A stretch of DNA of 64,000 nt from Guyanagaster necrorhizus. Taxonomy: Eukaryota > Basidiomycota > Agaricomycetes > Agaricales > Physalacriaceae. Below, one piece after another: positions 22,811-33,512 of this stretch. Location of the stretch: NCBI RefSeq assembly GCF_019112545.1, contig NW_025064887.1, positions 323,448-387,447 of the forward strand, given 5' to 3'. A model generated the notes under the pieces. That model had not been told where the DNA came from, searched no databases, and saw only the letters and a program-made list of their open reading frames with translations. Position numbers and translations under genes: made by a program. Position 1 is the first letter of the stretch. Every line of letters begins with the position of its first letter.

Positions 22811-23778
22811 ATGCGCGCTTTGGTTAGAACCAATATGTTCTCCTACACTCTCAACGACGGCACCATCATTCCCTGGGTCGCATTCGGCACTGGTACTGCC
22901 CTTTACAAGCAAGATGCTACAGAAGCCGTTCGTGTGGCCATCGAGAACGGCGTGACCCATCTCGACGGTGCGCAAATGTACGAGAATGAAGACACACTTG
23001 GCGCAGGGATCAAGGCATCCGGAAAGCCGCGCTCTGAGCTGTATGTGACGACCAAGTTGAAGGGTCTTGCGGAGGGCCAGACTATCAAGGATACATTGGT
23101 GATCTCGCTGAAGAAGCTGGGACTGGAATACGTTGACCTATTCTTGATCCACGACCCCACGTCGGCAAAAGGCGATCTGAAGGGGTGGTGGAAGCAGATG
23201 GAAGAGGTCAAGAAGGAAGGTTTGACAAAGAGCATTGGAGTGTCCAACTTTAGAGTCCAAGATTTGAAGGAGGTCGTCCAGGTTGCGACTGTTATACCTG
23301 CCGTAAATCAGGTAAGCATCCACTTCGCCAATCAGATTCAGTCCTTATATTTGGCAAGATTGAGTTCCACCCATATGTCTTCAAAGCTGCCGAACCTATC
23401 TACAGCTACGCCCTGGAGCACAAGATTCTTATTGCTTCATATGGTGGACTCGTTCCCATCGTCCGGGCTCCCGGTGGTCCCCTCGACCCCGTCGTTGGCC
23501 GCATCGCCGAGCGACTGAAGATCTCTCCAGGCCAAGTCTACACAAAGTGGCTCATCCAGAAAGGCATCCTCGTTGTAACGTACGGCCAGAACTTCGCCCT
23601 TTGAGGAAGTTTGTACTTACCTAAATACAGGACCTCTTCGAAGCCAGCGCGAATCGTAGAGACCCTAAAGACTCCTGACGTAGCGGATCTGACGTCGGAA
23701 GACATCGCCGCGATCCAAGACGCAGGAGCCAAGCTTCACAAGCGGATTTTCATGCGCCATGTATTTGGGGAAGCTTAG
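22811..23778 (+). CDS. Aldo-keto reductase
   Basis: A NADPH-dependent carbonyl reductase of the AKR superfamily, with a TIM-barrel fold. The N-terminal part has TLNDGTIIPWVAFGTGTALY. The catalytic tetrad is visible: Asp in THLDGAQMYENE, Tyr in the same motif, Lys in LYVTTKLKG and His in VDLFLIHDPTS. Then follow EGLTKSIGVSNFRVQDLKEV, IPAVNQIEFHPYVF (after an intron), ISPGQVYTKWLIQKGILVV and, after a second intron, TSSKPARIVETLKTPDVADL. The C-terminus is KLHKRIFMRHVFGEA. The ATG at 22835 (MFSYTL) has the better Kozak context and is the likelier start in practice; 22811 is the first in frame. About 280-290 residues. It lies within the membrane-protein cluster but shares no sequence with it. Substrate is unknown. 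Confidence 0.92.
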
Positions 23779-24138
23779 ATAGAAGGAACGATACAGAAAA
23801 CTTGTAACAGTATGATGTGAGTTGTCGGATAATTCGAATCCAACCCCTTCGGTTGGGACCTTACATGCGGCCAGGTCAATCACTTGTCAGCGGTCAGTTC
23901 GCCTTGGCGAACGCATATACACATGCGGTCATTGGTTCATCAGTATATAAATTCGAGTACCTGGATGGGACTCTCAAGTTCATCTGCAGGTACTGGGAAC
24001 TGTCAGCTCAATCGGTGCCAGGACGGACATTATTGCTCTTCCTCAGGTCCTGTTCGCAATGGACAATTAAATTTCGTGTCTCTTAAAAGGATTGCCAGAC
24101 GTCTTCCAACTTACGTGGATCTGTCTCTGTCTGTGAAG

Positions 24139-25231
24139 ATGTCGTCGTTCTCTGTACTGTTCCTCACCGTCTTGATCCCACTGGTAGTCGTTGCCCAGAC
24201 AAATATGACCGCCACTTGTACACTGTCTTCATTTAACTGGGTAATGATGCAATTTTAAGGTGCACGAAGTCAACTGATATTTCTCTTTCTCAGACTCTCA
24301 ACGCGGTCTCCCAGGATCCATGTACTGTGGCATCCTCTTTGCTAGGCGTATGCGACGGTGGAAGTAAGTCTATCCTTGCTTTCTATATGGTGCTAGCGTC
24401 TAATATCTGTGTGCTAGCGTACGATATCCAATCTTTACCGGATCAGAGTCACTATCTTGGTCCAAGCATCGACGGGGCTAATCCCTGCCAATGTAACACC
24501 GTGTCCTATTCTCTCATCAGTGCATGTGCAGCTTGCCAGAATCGAACGTATGAGCAGTAAGTTAGGCTGCGGTCTATTACATGAACACAGTCTCACTCGC
24601 AATAGATGGAGCCTATGGCGTGTCAACTGTGCTTCGGTCGATATTGGAGGGTAGGATTTTGCATCCGTTGACGCGTTGCTTGACGCGATGTTAACTTTTG
24701 CACGTCAGTTTTCCCGACCCGATACCAGAAGGCACACACGTTCCTGGCTGGGCATATCTCGATGTCACAAAGGTAAGGCGGCTCAGATCCCTGAATCATT
24801 TTTACACTAATCACTAATATGTCTTCGGCATAGACTCAGGACACCTTTGACATCAACCAAGCGAAGCAGAATGCTAGTAAGTGCTCGCTGTCCCGTCTGT
24901 CATCTCAAATATTGATATAGTTACTCTTTGGACAGATGCCACAGAGTCAACTTTCGTCCCACAACCTACCTCGACGACCGCATCACCGGTGACCTCGTCT
25001 CCAGCGGCGACTTCCACTCAGGAAAGTCATTCCAACCGCGACAAAGTTGTGGGTGGAAGTGTCGCAGGCGGTGTCGTCGGTCTTATGGCGGTTGTTGGCT
25101 TGGTCGGTATCTGGACGTACCGAAGACGTCAACGTCACAAGGCCCGTCGCGACGAAGAAACAGCATCCGAGTCCAAGGACAAGGATGACGTAGAGGAAGT
25201 GTCCGGGCTTCCTACTCTCCGGGTAAGCTGA
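24139..25231 (+). CDS. Cluster protein B: Cys-rich type I membrane protein
   Basis: Second paralogue and the cleanest model. Signal peptide MSSFSVLFLTVLIPLVVVAQ; then ATCTLSSFNW with the intron after Trp. Next is TLNAVSQDPCTVASSLLGVC, then, after another intron, YDIQSLPDQSHYLGPSIDGA leading to NPCQCNTVSYSLISACAACQ. WSLWRVNCASVDIGG and FPDPIPEGTHVPGWAYLDVT follow. The stalk is Ser/Thr/Pro-rich (TSTTASPVTSSPAATSTQES). The single helix is VVGGSVAGGVVGLMAVVGLV, then a basic stop-transfer YRRRQRHKARR and an acidic tail (SKDKDDVEEVSG). Seven exons or so; the intron positions match those in proteins A, C, D and E. A TATA-like TATATAAA lies near 23945. Eight framework cysteines in the ectodomain suggest four disulfides. 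Function unknown. Confidence 0.87.
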
Positions 25232-25929
25232 GAGCGGTGTGGATAAATCATGTTTTTATCTCGTCTTCATTAGAAGAAAACACCGCCGGGGCTTTGAGAT
25301 AGGCGGCATTTTTTGTATTAATTGTCAGAATGGGTGGTCCCTTATACCCTAGTAGAGTCTCTGCATTTGAGGTTTGTAGCTCAGTACAATGTAATTTTTT
25401 TTTCACTCGACGCGCTTACCGTGATATCGACATCGTCCTTGTAGGAAAGTGCTTCCCATCGCACAGATCGAGTAAACACGTCAAATACAAGGTACAAGTA
25501 AGGTGTCCATCTCTGCAAATACGCAACCAAAGTCTATATCACAAGTCGGACATTACTACACACACATACATAGCAGTACTGACAGTCCAGATTTTAGTCT
25601 TTTTAAGTTAGCAGAGTGCAGCGCAGACCGGCTCCCTCATGCTATTTTCCGCTGTGGCGTGTAATGCCATTGAGCGGGTGGACCAAAGTCTCGGGCTAGT
25701 ACCTCTCCATCTTCAAGTGAAGCATAAAAGGCAGATGATTCCACAGCAGGTGACATCTGCAATGTAGAACCAGCGTCACTCGCAGGCTAGAAACATAAAT
25801 AGAGTAGGTGAGTGCACAAGGAGACAAGGAGTCACAGTAAAAGAAATACATAAGGAATTATGCTAGGAATGGATATTCTTGAGCTAAAGAGTAGTGATCA
25901 GCGCCTGAACAAACGGTGAATGAGCTGAA
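25232..25929. other. Convergent intergenic region between cluster proteins B and C
   Basis: This region holds the 3' ends of two genes meeting tail to tail. A stem-like GC patch (caccgccggggctttgagataggcggc) lies at about 25281-25310. No gene is seen. Confidence 0.5.
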
Positions 25930-27116
25930 CTACCTTGTATTGGTGTGTACAATTTCTTTCATCTCTTCAGGTTGGGAATTCTCCCGCGAATGAACAGCAT
26001 GATACCGCGGAGTAAGGAGGCGCATTTCTCGATGTCTTCGCCACTTTTTCATGAGAAAGACTGACCCAATGCTTAATCCTAGTGTTGCTACAATTCCTAC
26101 GATGACCCAGATGACGATACCGATCGTATGGCTTCGTGCCGTCGACTCAAGATCCTTCGCATTACTCGTGGGGCGAGGTGAATCTGCAGACGTCGTCATG
26201 GGAGTAGGCGTTGCGATTATCGAACTCGTAGTGGTAGTCACGGGAGGCACATTGAGAGTATTTGATGTAGTGGACTCTGGCACAAATGAAGAGTCAGGAA
26301 GTTCTATGCGGACAGCTCAGTAAAAAGTAGCTTTCGAGGGTGGTGTATAACGTTACTTTCACTGGCTAGACTTTGAGCGGCAGAAACATCGAATGCGTCG
26401 AGGTCCTGAACAATAAGATCGGCTGTTAAGACCAAACCACGAAAAGATGCTACGCAACTACATAGTTGGCATACGCCCAAACTGGAACTGTTGTCTCGAT
26501 CGGTATATTCTTAGGAAAACTAGAGCCACGCTTTGAGTTAGAAACGGACCCCGCTAAGAGTACATACATAGAATAATATACCGCAGAGCAGTTTGCTTTC
26601 CATGTGTCCCATCTGCAATGATCTTAGTCTAGTTGTTCCGAGGCGGAAATGAAAGGTACGTTAGATAATTCCTCTCTTGGCATACAGCGCAAGCTGACAC
26701 GAGAGAATAAACAACAGAACTGCATTCGCATTCGTTGGCTTCTTGGGGGGAAGTTGGCCCTGAGTAGTGTGTATTTGCCGGTAGCGGGTTGAGTGTAAAA
26801 GCTGTGAAAGGCGTACGTGCCGTCAACAGATGAGCTTTAGCACGGCAATGACTTACGTCCGTCAGTGCATTGGGAAATAAGATAAGCAGCGACTTCGCAG
26901 GGTGTTTGTTCACAGTCATTTTCTGTCTGTGGCAACAATAAGTTAGTGACAGCTCAGCTTACAACCAATCGATCACATAGTAGTAGTACATACCCATATA
27001 TATGAAGATAAACAAGTTACATTTGACACAGCGCTAGAGCTTGTTCCCATGACCAAAAAATGCAAGGCCAGGGCGAGCCTTAGCACGTAGATGCAAAAAG
27101 AACAGATTCTGAACAT
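25930..27116 (-). CDS. Cluster protein C: Cys-rich type I membrane protein
   Basis: Third paralogue, minus strand. The signal peptide is MFRICSFCIYVLRLALALHF and the first conserved element is SNVTCLSSYIW, with the intron after Trp. Exon 2 reads NDCEQTPCEVAAYLISQCTD. Exon 3 has NPLPANTHYSGPTSPQEANE and CECSSVVYSLVSACAVCQER. WDTWKANCSAV and FPKNIPIETTVPVWAYANYV follow in separate exons. The stalk is TTTTSSIIATPTPMTTSADS. The helix is HTIGIVIWVIVGIVATLGLS, followed by KKWRRHREMR. It carries one extra cysteine (NDCEQ) beyond the common eight. The cytoplasmic tail (PEEMKEIVHTNTR end) is short. The ATG at 27116 was chosen because it gives a full signal peptide in frame with the Cys motif. Function unknown. 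Confidence 0.83.
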
Positions 27117-27652
27117 GAGGAGGGCTCTCCAAGGGCTTTCTCATTCTGATCAGGATTCTAAGGATCCAAGCCGTATAGAGAGAGTGAAACAACCACCGGA
27201 ACGTGCAGCCCATAATATGATAGGTCAATAGCATATCATGGGAATTGCCTCGGTAAGGGCTATTTTAGACGCACTTGAAGCACAGAGATTCTATATAGAA
27301 ATAAATCAGTCATTTGATCAACTCCGAGTAAAAAAAAAATGGGCTATAAACTTATATGAAACCGGACGGTGGAATCAGGTTTCCTATTCGTTCAAGACTC
27401 GGACAAAAACCCTTCATCAATTCTTTCTAGATAATCGCTCGAACTCATGGTAGAGAAGATGTTCTGATATGCAGACCCTGTAGAGACAATGCTTGCAATA
27501 CAGCGTCCACGGCATAGATAAGACTACATGCATTATATTTCGGGAGCACCGGTGTATCCGTGAGATATTATAGATCCAAAAGTCGTGTGTACGGCAGACG
27601 TTGCGTGTATTGACGGACTCGGAGGAGACAGACTTCTTTGCGAGGGTTCCTT
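27117..27652. other. Intergenic region between cluster proteins C and D
   Basis: This presumably holds the promoter of protein C and the 3' end of D. A TATA-like element (CTATATAGAA, reverse sense) lies at about 27290-27299 and an A-run near 27331. No gene is seen. Confidence 0.45.
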
Positions 27653-28774
27653 TTAATTAGCATCATCAATACAACAAATGATCAAATCATTCAAGGAACC
27701 ACGCACATATGTGTACGGCGACACGATGCTCGACAAGGGAGATGGCCCTCGTCGGTCCGTCAAGGTCTCTTGTATCGGAGGAGACGTAACGCAGCTACTT
27801 TCAATATAATCGACCATGTCCGTGGGACCTGAAGCTGGACGTGCCTGCCTGCAACGTCGCAGGAAGAACCAGAACAGCACAAGTGCTGTCCCCATCAGAA
27901 ACACAATTCCGCCGACCACACCGCCTGCGATAGCACCCGCATTGGAGCCGCGAGAAGATCTCGCTGTTGAGGAAACAGCTGCAGAGGCACTTTCGTCGCC
28001 AGATAATGTCGAGGAAGCAATAAATGGTGCGGTAGAAGCTGTTGAAAACGAAGTTAATGTCGCTGAACTAGCAGTCGGCGTGCTTTCTTCAGCAACTGAT
28101 TCAGCTTCCTCCGGGTTGTAAAGATCAGTAGTCTGGAGACCTTTATCAGAGGCGAGTCAACAAGTCAAGCGCAACCGTACCGAATTAATATTGATATACG
28201 CCCATTGTGGAACGACAGTTCCAGCGGGAACCGGTTTTGGGAACCTATAACAGCTGATATCGATCCTCGCTTCTGTCCGATTGAAAAGTAATCGTACAAT
28301 CCTATGGCAACTACAGCACAATTGGCCGTCCAGTTGCCCCAATTCAGGTATTCGCGGTTTTGACAATCAGCACAAGCACTGATAAGTGAGTATGTGACGG
28401 TGTTGCATTCGCATAGATTGGCTTGTGAGGTAGTGGGACCTGCATAGTGGTTACTTTCGGGAAGTGCTGGAACGAGAAACGCTGCGTGACGAAGGACATG
28501 AGAGCTGTATACTAACCCTGAAAGTGGTTAAATAACACTTACATGTATTGAGGCATGCAGTCACCAGATATGCCGCGACCAAGCAAGGAGACTGTCCAAG
28601 AGTATTATTGGCCTAGAAGAATGCCTTAATCTGAGAAGATTGAGCGAGTCTGTGGTACCCTACACTCACCCAACCATATGAGGAAACACAGGTGGCATTG
28701 GTCGTTTGGCCTCTCACGAGACGCAGGCTAAAAGCATAAAGAAGGAATGACCAGAGGGACACATTCAAAGCCAT
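27653..28774 (-). CDS. Cluster protein D: Cys-rich type I membrane protein
   Basis: Fourth paralogue. Signal peptide MALNVSLWSFLLYAFSLRLV, then NATCVSSYGW with an intron after Trp. Exon 2 is NNTLGQSPCLVAAYLVTACL. The third block is ALPESNHYAGPTTSQANLCE leading to CNTVTYSLISACADCQNREY. NWGNWTANCAVVAIG and FPKPVPAGTVVPQWAYININ follow. The Ser/Thr stalk is long (SSATLTSFSTASTAPFIASS). The helix is GAIAGGVVGGIVFLMGTALV followed by FWFFLRRCRQARP. The tail ends SPYTYVRGSLNDLIICCIDD, with two adjacent cysteines that could be lipidated (inference). A nearer upstream ATG in frame exists in an open leader, but 28774 gives a normal signal peptide. Function unknown. Confidence 0.83.
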
Positions 28775-28989
28775 CGTTTGTGGATCTGACCAAATAGTTG
28801 TATATGATTCCGGTATCACTGGTCACATATATTAGGACTTAGTCTCGGACAGCCTCAGAGGCTTGATGAACAAAAGGGAAAGGAGCAGAATCATAGAAGT
28901 AGGTGGAAGCTCTCAGTAGATCATGAGAAAAATCAGCGCGATGTATTATTACATACATGACAGACAATTGAAAAGATTACGCGATGGAA

Positions 28990-30278
28990 TCACAACTCGG
29001 GAGCTCCAGAATACGTATGATTGGAGGGTAAGGTAGGTCCGGAGGAAGCGGATCCCATGGATTGATGTGTTCCATGTGTATGCGTGTTGGCCAAAAGAAC
29101 GGGAGATGGTGAGGATGTGGGATAAGTGCTCGGATCAGAAGGATCCTTGGGCATACCATGAGTCTCGGCAATTTTTAAAAAAAGATCGTGTAATCTTACA
29201 TATAACTTCGGAGCGGCTTGGTCTACGGGTAAAGCGACGAAGTTGCGGGGGCGAGCATCCATATCGAGAATGGGCTCCGATTCGTGTTTCGATTCGGAGC
29301 GTTGCAGGTGTATGAGCCATACACTCAGCCCAATTAAGGCTACAAAAGCGACACCTCCGATGACACCTCCAACAATGGCACCAACGTTTGTACGTTTCTG
29401 GGATGCTACACTGGAGGATGTAGACGGGGATGCTGCTGTCGGAGTAGGGGTAGGTTGAGCGGTAGACTCAGGAGCATCTGTCCTAGCAGCGTTTGAGTCG
29501 GTTGCTGAGTTCAAGAAATCAATTAACTTGCCTAAATCCGACTTTGCCTCTTGCTCGTCAAAAGAATCAGTCAGCTAATATGGAGTTCAACGCCGGCTTT
29601 CATGCTTTAGAGAATTAGGTAGCACACCGAGACATTTTGATAGGCCCAGTGGGGGACCGCCGTTTGTTCAGGTATGTCATTGTTAAATCTATCAGTCTAT
29701 GAAGGTCTCTCCGCCGTTGTGATCGAACACACGCAAACTCACTCTCCAACTGGGACATTTACACTGTCGGTGCAGTTGAGATCAAAAAGAGACCACCTGG
29801 ATTCGCGTAGATGATGTGAGCGGCCGGCCGAACGTACAAATATGAGCACCTTTCATAAGTACGCCCCTGGCAAAGCGCACAGGCGCTGATAAGCGAATAG
29901 AACACAGAGCTACATCGACAACTATTCGCCTGTTCAAGAGTGGGACCAGCGTAGAGCTGTCCCTCGCTCAAAGGAGTAACAGTAAAGTCTGCAAGATGCT
30001 CTGAACATCGATACAGAAATGAAATACGGAATTACTTACTCCCAGAGTTGCATACGCCTCCGAGATAGGCTGCAACCATACATGGGCTTTGATTAAGGGA
30101 ATTAAATGACTTGATATCGGTTGCCTCAGCAGTGTTAAAAACAATATCCAACGCGACCCACCCAAGCGGAGTCAATGGATGTATTGCAGGCTACCTGCGC
30201 TACTTGAGAAGTGACCAACGACACGAATTGCACAAGCGGAAATAAGACAGCCCAGGTATGCCATGGGAAGAACAGCAT
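28990..30278 (-). CDS. Cluster protein E: Cys-rich type I membrane protein
   Basis: Fifth paralogue. Signal peptide MLFFPWHTWAVLFPLVQFVS, then VACNTSIDSAW and an intron after Trp. Exon 2 reads FNSLNQSPCMVAAYLGGVCN. The third block is LSEGQLYAGPTLEQANSCRC with SSVFYSLISACALCQGRTYE. WSLFDLNC and FNNDIPEQTAVPHWAYQNVS follow. The stalk is TAQPTPTPTAASPSTSSSVA. The helix is VGAIVGGVIGGVAFVALIGL with SVWLIHLQRSE as the stop-transfer. The cytoplasmic tail is longer than in B or C and rich in Pro, Ser and His. Near KLYV the reading contains a possible 36-nt in-frame intron (GTAAGATT..GAG) that may or may not be spliced. A reverse-strand TATA box (TTATAAAAA) lies at 30311-30319, about 33 bp upstream of the ATG. 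Function unknown. Confidence 0.83.
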
Positions 30279-30784
30279 GGTGGTAGCCGTATAAGGAGAA
30301 CCATTCTGCCTTTTTATAAGAAGCCTGAGAAACGCGGGATTTCTAATCATACAGGAAGCTCCGAGCGGTAAAATGTCCTGGCTTGAAATGAACCCAATGA
30401 TGGCCAGAAGGTTAGAATTGCCACAAAACAGCCTCGGCGCGCCATTCCAGATGTTAAAGGGATGATAGAAGCTCCGAACCAGGAATAAGCACCCAAAGAA
30501 ATTGTATTCAATCTTCAGCTGTCCCTGGATACAGTGTGCCAATAAACAATGTATGGTGAGAGACGACCATTGGTGCAGCAGCACCTTCGTAGTACGGTTG
30601 AAATGAATTTCAGAGCCATGTTGAATAAATATTTAATTACATATTTCAGTGTATTTTTGGGCAAATCACGCGGTGTGCCGTCGGCTCAGACTGTGGGAAA
30701 GTATTGGTCAGACTGTACAGTAGCCACCGAACTGCACCCAACCACGACCAAGGTCCAAAAGCGTCGACATTCCTCAAGATTTCC
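30279..30784. other. Divergent promoter region between cluster protein E and RPL7
   Basis: About 500 bp separate the two start codons. It holds the TATA box of protein E and, presumably, the promoter of RPL7. A 149-codon minus frame crossing it is an upstream extension of protein E's first exon and is not needed. Confidence 0.5.
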
Positions 30785-31959
30785 ATGGCCCCGACGACGT
30801 GAGTATCCTGTCTCCCTGCTGCTGTATGCCTTGCTTACGGACCTTCCCCGTATATTGTAGCGTCCCCACTGCTTCGGTATGACATTGTCGCGATATATGA
30901 AAATTTTCACTCAACTTATCCTAGGCAATCGAAGTACCTGAAACCCTCTTGAAGAAGAGGAAACAAAATGAAAAGGCTCGTGAAGAGCGTCTAGCTGCCG
31001 CTGTTGCTGCCCGCAAGGTAGGTTCGACACTCCTGTGCTTCGCTTTGCTTTATGATGCATACGATACCATTCGACATAAGGCTAGCGTTATCGCGCGATG
31101 CTGCCTTAATTAACCATCTTTCGGGACTGAACGTCTAGCTGTTGCTGTGATTTGGTTTGCTGACTGCTTATGTCAATAGGCATCGAAGGCCAAACGAACA
31201 GTCATCTTCAAGCGTGCTGAGACCTATGTGAAGGAGTATCAAGCGAAGGAAAGGGAAGAGATCAGACTGAAGAGGGCAGCACGGACGGCTGGCGACTTTT
31301 ACGTCCCTGCTCAGCCCAAAGTATACTTCGTGGTTAGGATTCGGGGGTGCGTCTCCCTAATTTGGTCGTACACGGTTGCTACTGACATTGCTATTCCAGT
31401 ATCAACGAAATTGCTCCCAAGCCCCGAAAAATTCTCCAGCTTCTCCGACTCCTACAGATTAACAATGGTATCTTTGTCAAGGTCACGAAGGCTACCCAGC
31501 AAATGCTCCGTCTCGTTGAGCCTTATATCACCTATGGGTACGTGTGAATATCACTACAAGTTGTTAGTGTTTCTGAACTACCAATCCAGCGAGCCCAACC
31601 TCAAGTCCGTGCGTGAACTGATCTACAAGCGCGGCTACGGCAAGGTTGACAAGCAACGTATCCCTCTTGCCAACAATGCCGTTATCGAGGAGGCTCTTGG
31701 CAAATACAACATCCTCTCCATCGAAGACCTTGTCCATGAAATCTTCACTGCTGGCCCCAACTTCAAGCAGGTCTGTACTACCTTAATGACATTTTCATCG
31801 CCTGACATCTTGATATAGGCCTCCAATTTCCTGTGGCCTTTCAAGCTCTCCAACCCCAACGGTGGTTGGAGGACACGGAAGTTCAAACATTTCGTCCAGG
31901 GTGGTGACTTTGGTGATCGTGAGAGCAACATCAACTCCCTCATCCGGCAAATGAACTAA
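30785..31959 (+). CDS. RPL7: 60S ribosomal protein L7 (uL30)
   Basis: A cytosolic large-subunit ribosomal protein of about 247 residues. The N-terminus is built from three tiny pieces: MAPT plus two bases (30785-30798), a 16-nt microexon (30861-30876) and then [20 protein letters not shown]. Only with the microexon does the frame join ([20 protein letters not shown]). Then follow the Lys/Arg-rich RNA-binding helix, [100 protein letters not shown] and the end [16 protein letters not shown], all standard L7. The intron at 31018-31179 is 162 nt, three times longer than the others. Promoter shared in part with cluster protein E. Confidence 0.97.
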
Positions 31960-32599
31960 GGGTCCTTCATGGAGTGCGGTTCGGCGTCGTATTTTTACTA
32001 TATGCTTGTATGTCCCATGCCATGTTAACAATGCATACAGTCATCTCAAGGGCCAATTTTGTTACCTCGTTCTTTTTGAACCATTGTCGTCATGAGACGA
32101 GGCGGCTTGAAATGGCTTCGTACGATAGTTGTTCTTTATAGTGACTGTTGATATCGCAGCGTTCTCGGCTAAACCTTGTGCTTTCATCTGAATCTAGGCT
32201 GGAAGTGCAGGCGGAAAATTGTTCATCGTAGAATCGGCGGCGTCAAGCTCTAGTCTGCGGGACATTTTTACGGTCAGTCTACCCGAGCGCAAGTAGCCAA
32301 TTCCGTATGCCGGTAAAATGCTGCACATGGGCTTTTATATATAATGTATATTTACAAGTACTAGCTAAATTACAAGATTCTGTACATACGCTTTTTCTTG
32401 TTGTGTTGTTGCACGGGAGCGTTCCTCAAACTGTGACTGGGGTGTGTTCATTTGCTGTTCACAGCGCCTTCTCTCCCTTTGTCATCCCTCCCACGCATGC
32501 GACGATGAAGAGGGCAAGTCCTGGTTAAATATCAAACGAGGGGACGACATGGTACAGTTGTCGCTTCATTCAAGTTCGTGCGAAACTGCAACTATTTCA
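31960..32599. other. Intergenic region downstream of RPL7
   Basis: This holds the 3' UTR of RPL7 followed by sequence without a recognisable gene. Short frames near 32307-32528 have no motif. Confidence 0.5.
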
Positions 32600-33512
32600 C
32601 TAGTTCATGCCTGCGGGATGTTGCAGTCGGGAGAGCGGAATGTTGTAGTCGGGAGGGAAGCCGATTGCAATAAGGGACCCACCTTCTGATATTATGAGAA
32701 AAACCTTACCGCCACAATCACCAGAGAGAAATACATCCAAGGTCTGAATTGCGAAGCGAATATATCGCTTCTGATATTCAATGTTTCCGTCGATAAAGGC
32801 GTCCCTAGTCCATTCTAGAAGCACATGCTTGTGGAGGGAAAAATCACCTTCCTCCGTCAATACATTCAAGGCTGCAAGGACGGTCATGCGATGAACAGCC
32901 AAATCCGAACAAACGGCATTTTTTGCCGTTCTACTTCCAACCATGTCGGAATTCAAAGACAATGTTAGGATTAATGTTCAAAGAAGCACTACTTGCAAGC
33001 GTGAGCTCTCGAACAGCAGATTCGCAGAGATTTCTGCATAATCTGCCTGCGAACACTGCGACGTTTGAGGAAAAACGTCTATAATTAAGAGCCATCAGCA
33101 TGCAATAAGCTAACTACAAGCCGAACGGCGCACGAAAATTGAACATCCTTCTATTCTTCACGTTCGCGTCGAAAATGCACGCTCATCAAGATAAGTACGA
33201 AACACTCTAGCATTAGGTCCCATTTCTTTGTATGCCACATCCTCGTGATACTTGTCTGCATAGTTGGACGCATCGTTTCCTGTAATAATTAATAAGAACA
33301 AAATGATCATGCGGCAGGTCTGAATGTATCCTCCTCTTCGGTTTGGCAGGGTGTATGAATCTATAAAGCAGTTGCGACGATGCGTCTTCTGCCTCGACAG
33401 TGGCTCCTTAGGTCAGGAAGTTTGATTTAGAGTCCCTCTCTTCGATAGCCATATTACTCGTGTCTCTTCGAGAATTCTCGGTATTGACCACACGGTCAGT
33501 CGAAGAGGACAT
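32600..33512 (-). pseudogene. DUF6535-family gene remnant
   Basis: DUF6535 proteins are membrane proteins of unknown function, expanded in Agaricomycetes. On the minus strand, an ATG at 33512 opens MSSSTDRVVNTENSRRDTSN but meets TAA at 33410-33408. Further on, DASNYADKYHEDVAYKEMGP and NARVFRTYLDERAF match the family's N-terminal signature (GPNAR.WRTY.DE). The following helix segment, normally a D-rich VEE..DN.DVLLVFAGLF-type stretch, is missing. Reading resumes at QTSQCSQADYAEISANLLFE, another hallmark. A 120-codon stretch (32962-32600, containing RYIRFAIQTLDVFLSGDCGG) looks like a C-terminal remnant. The stop, the loss of the membrane segment and the frame breaks show it is not functional. 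Confidence 0.7.
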
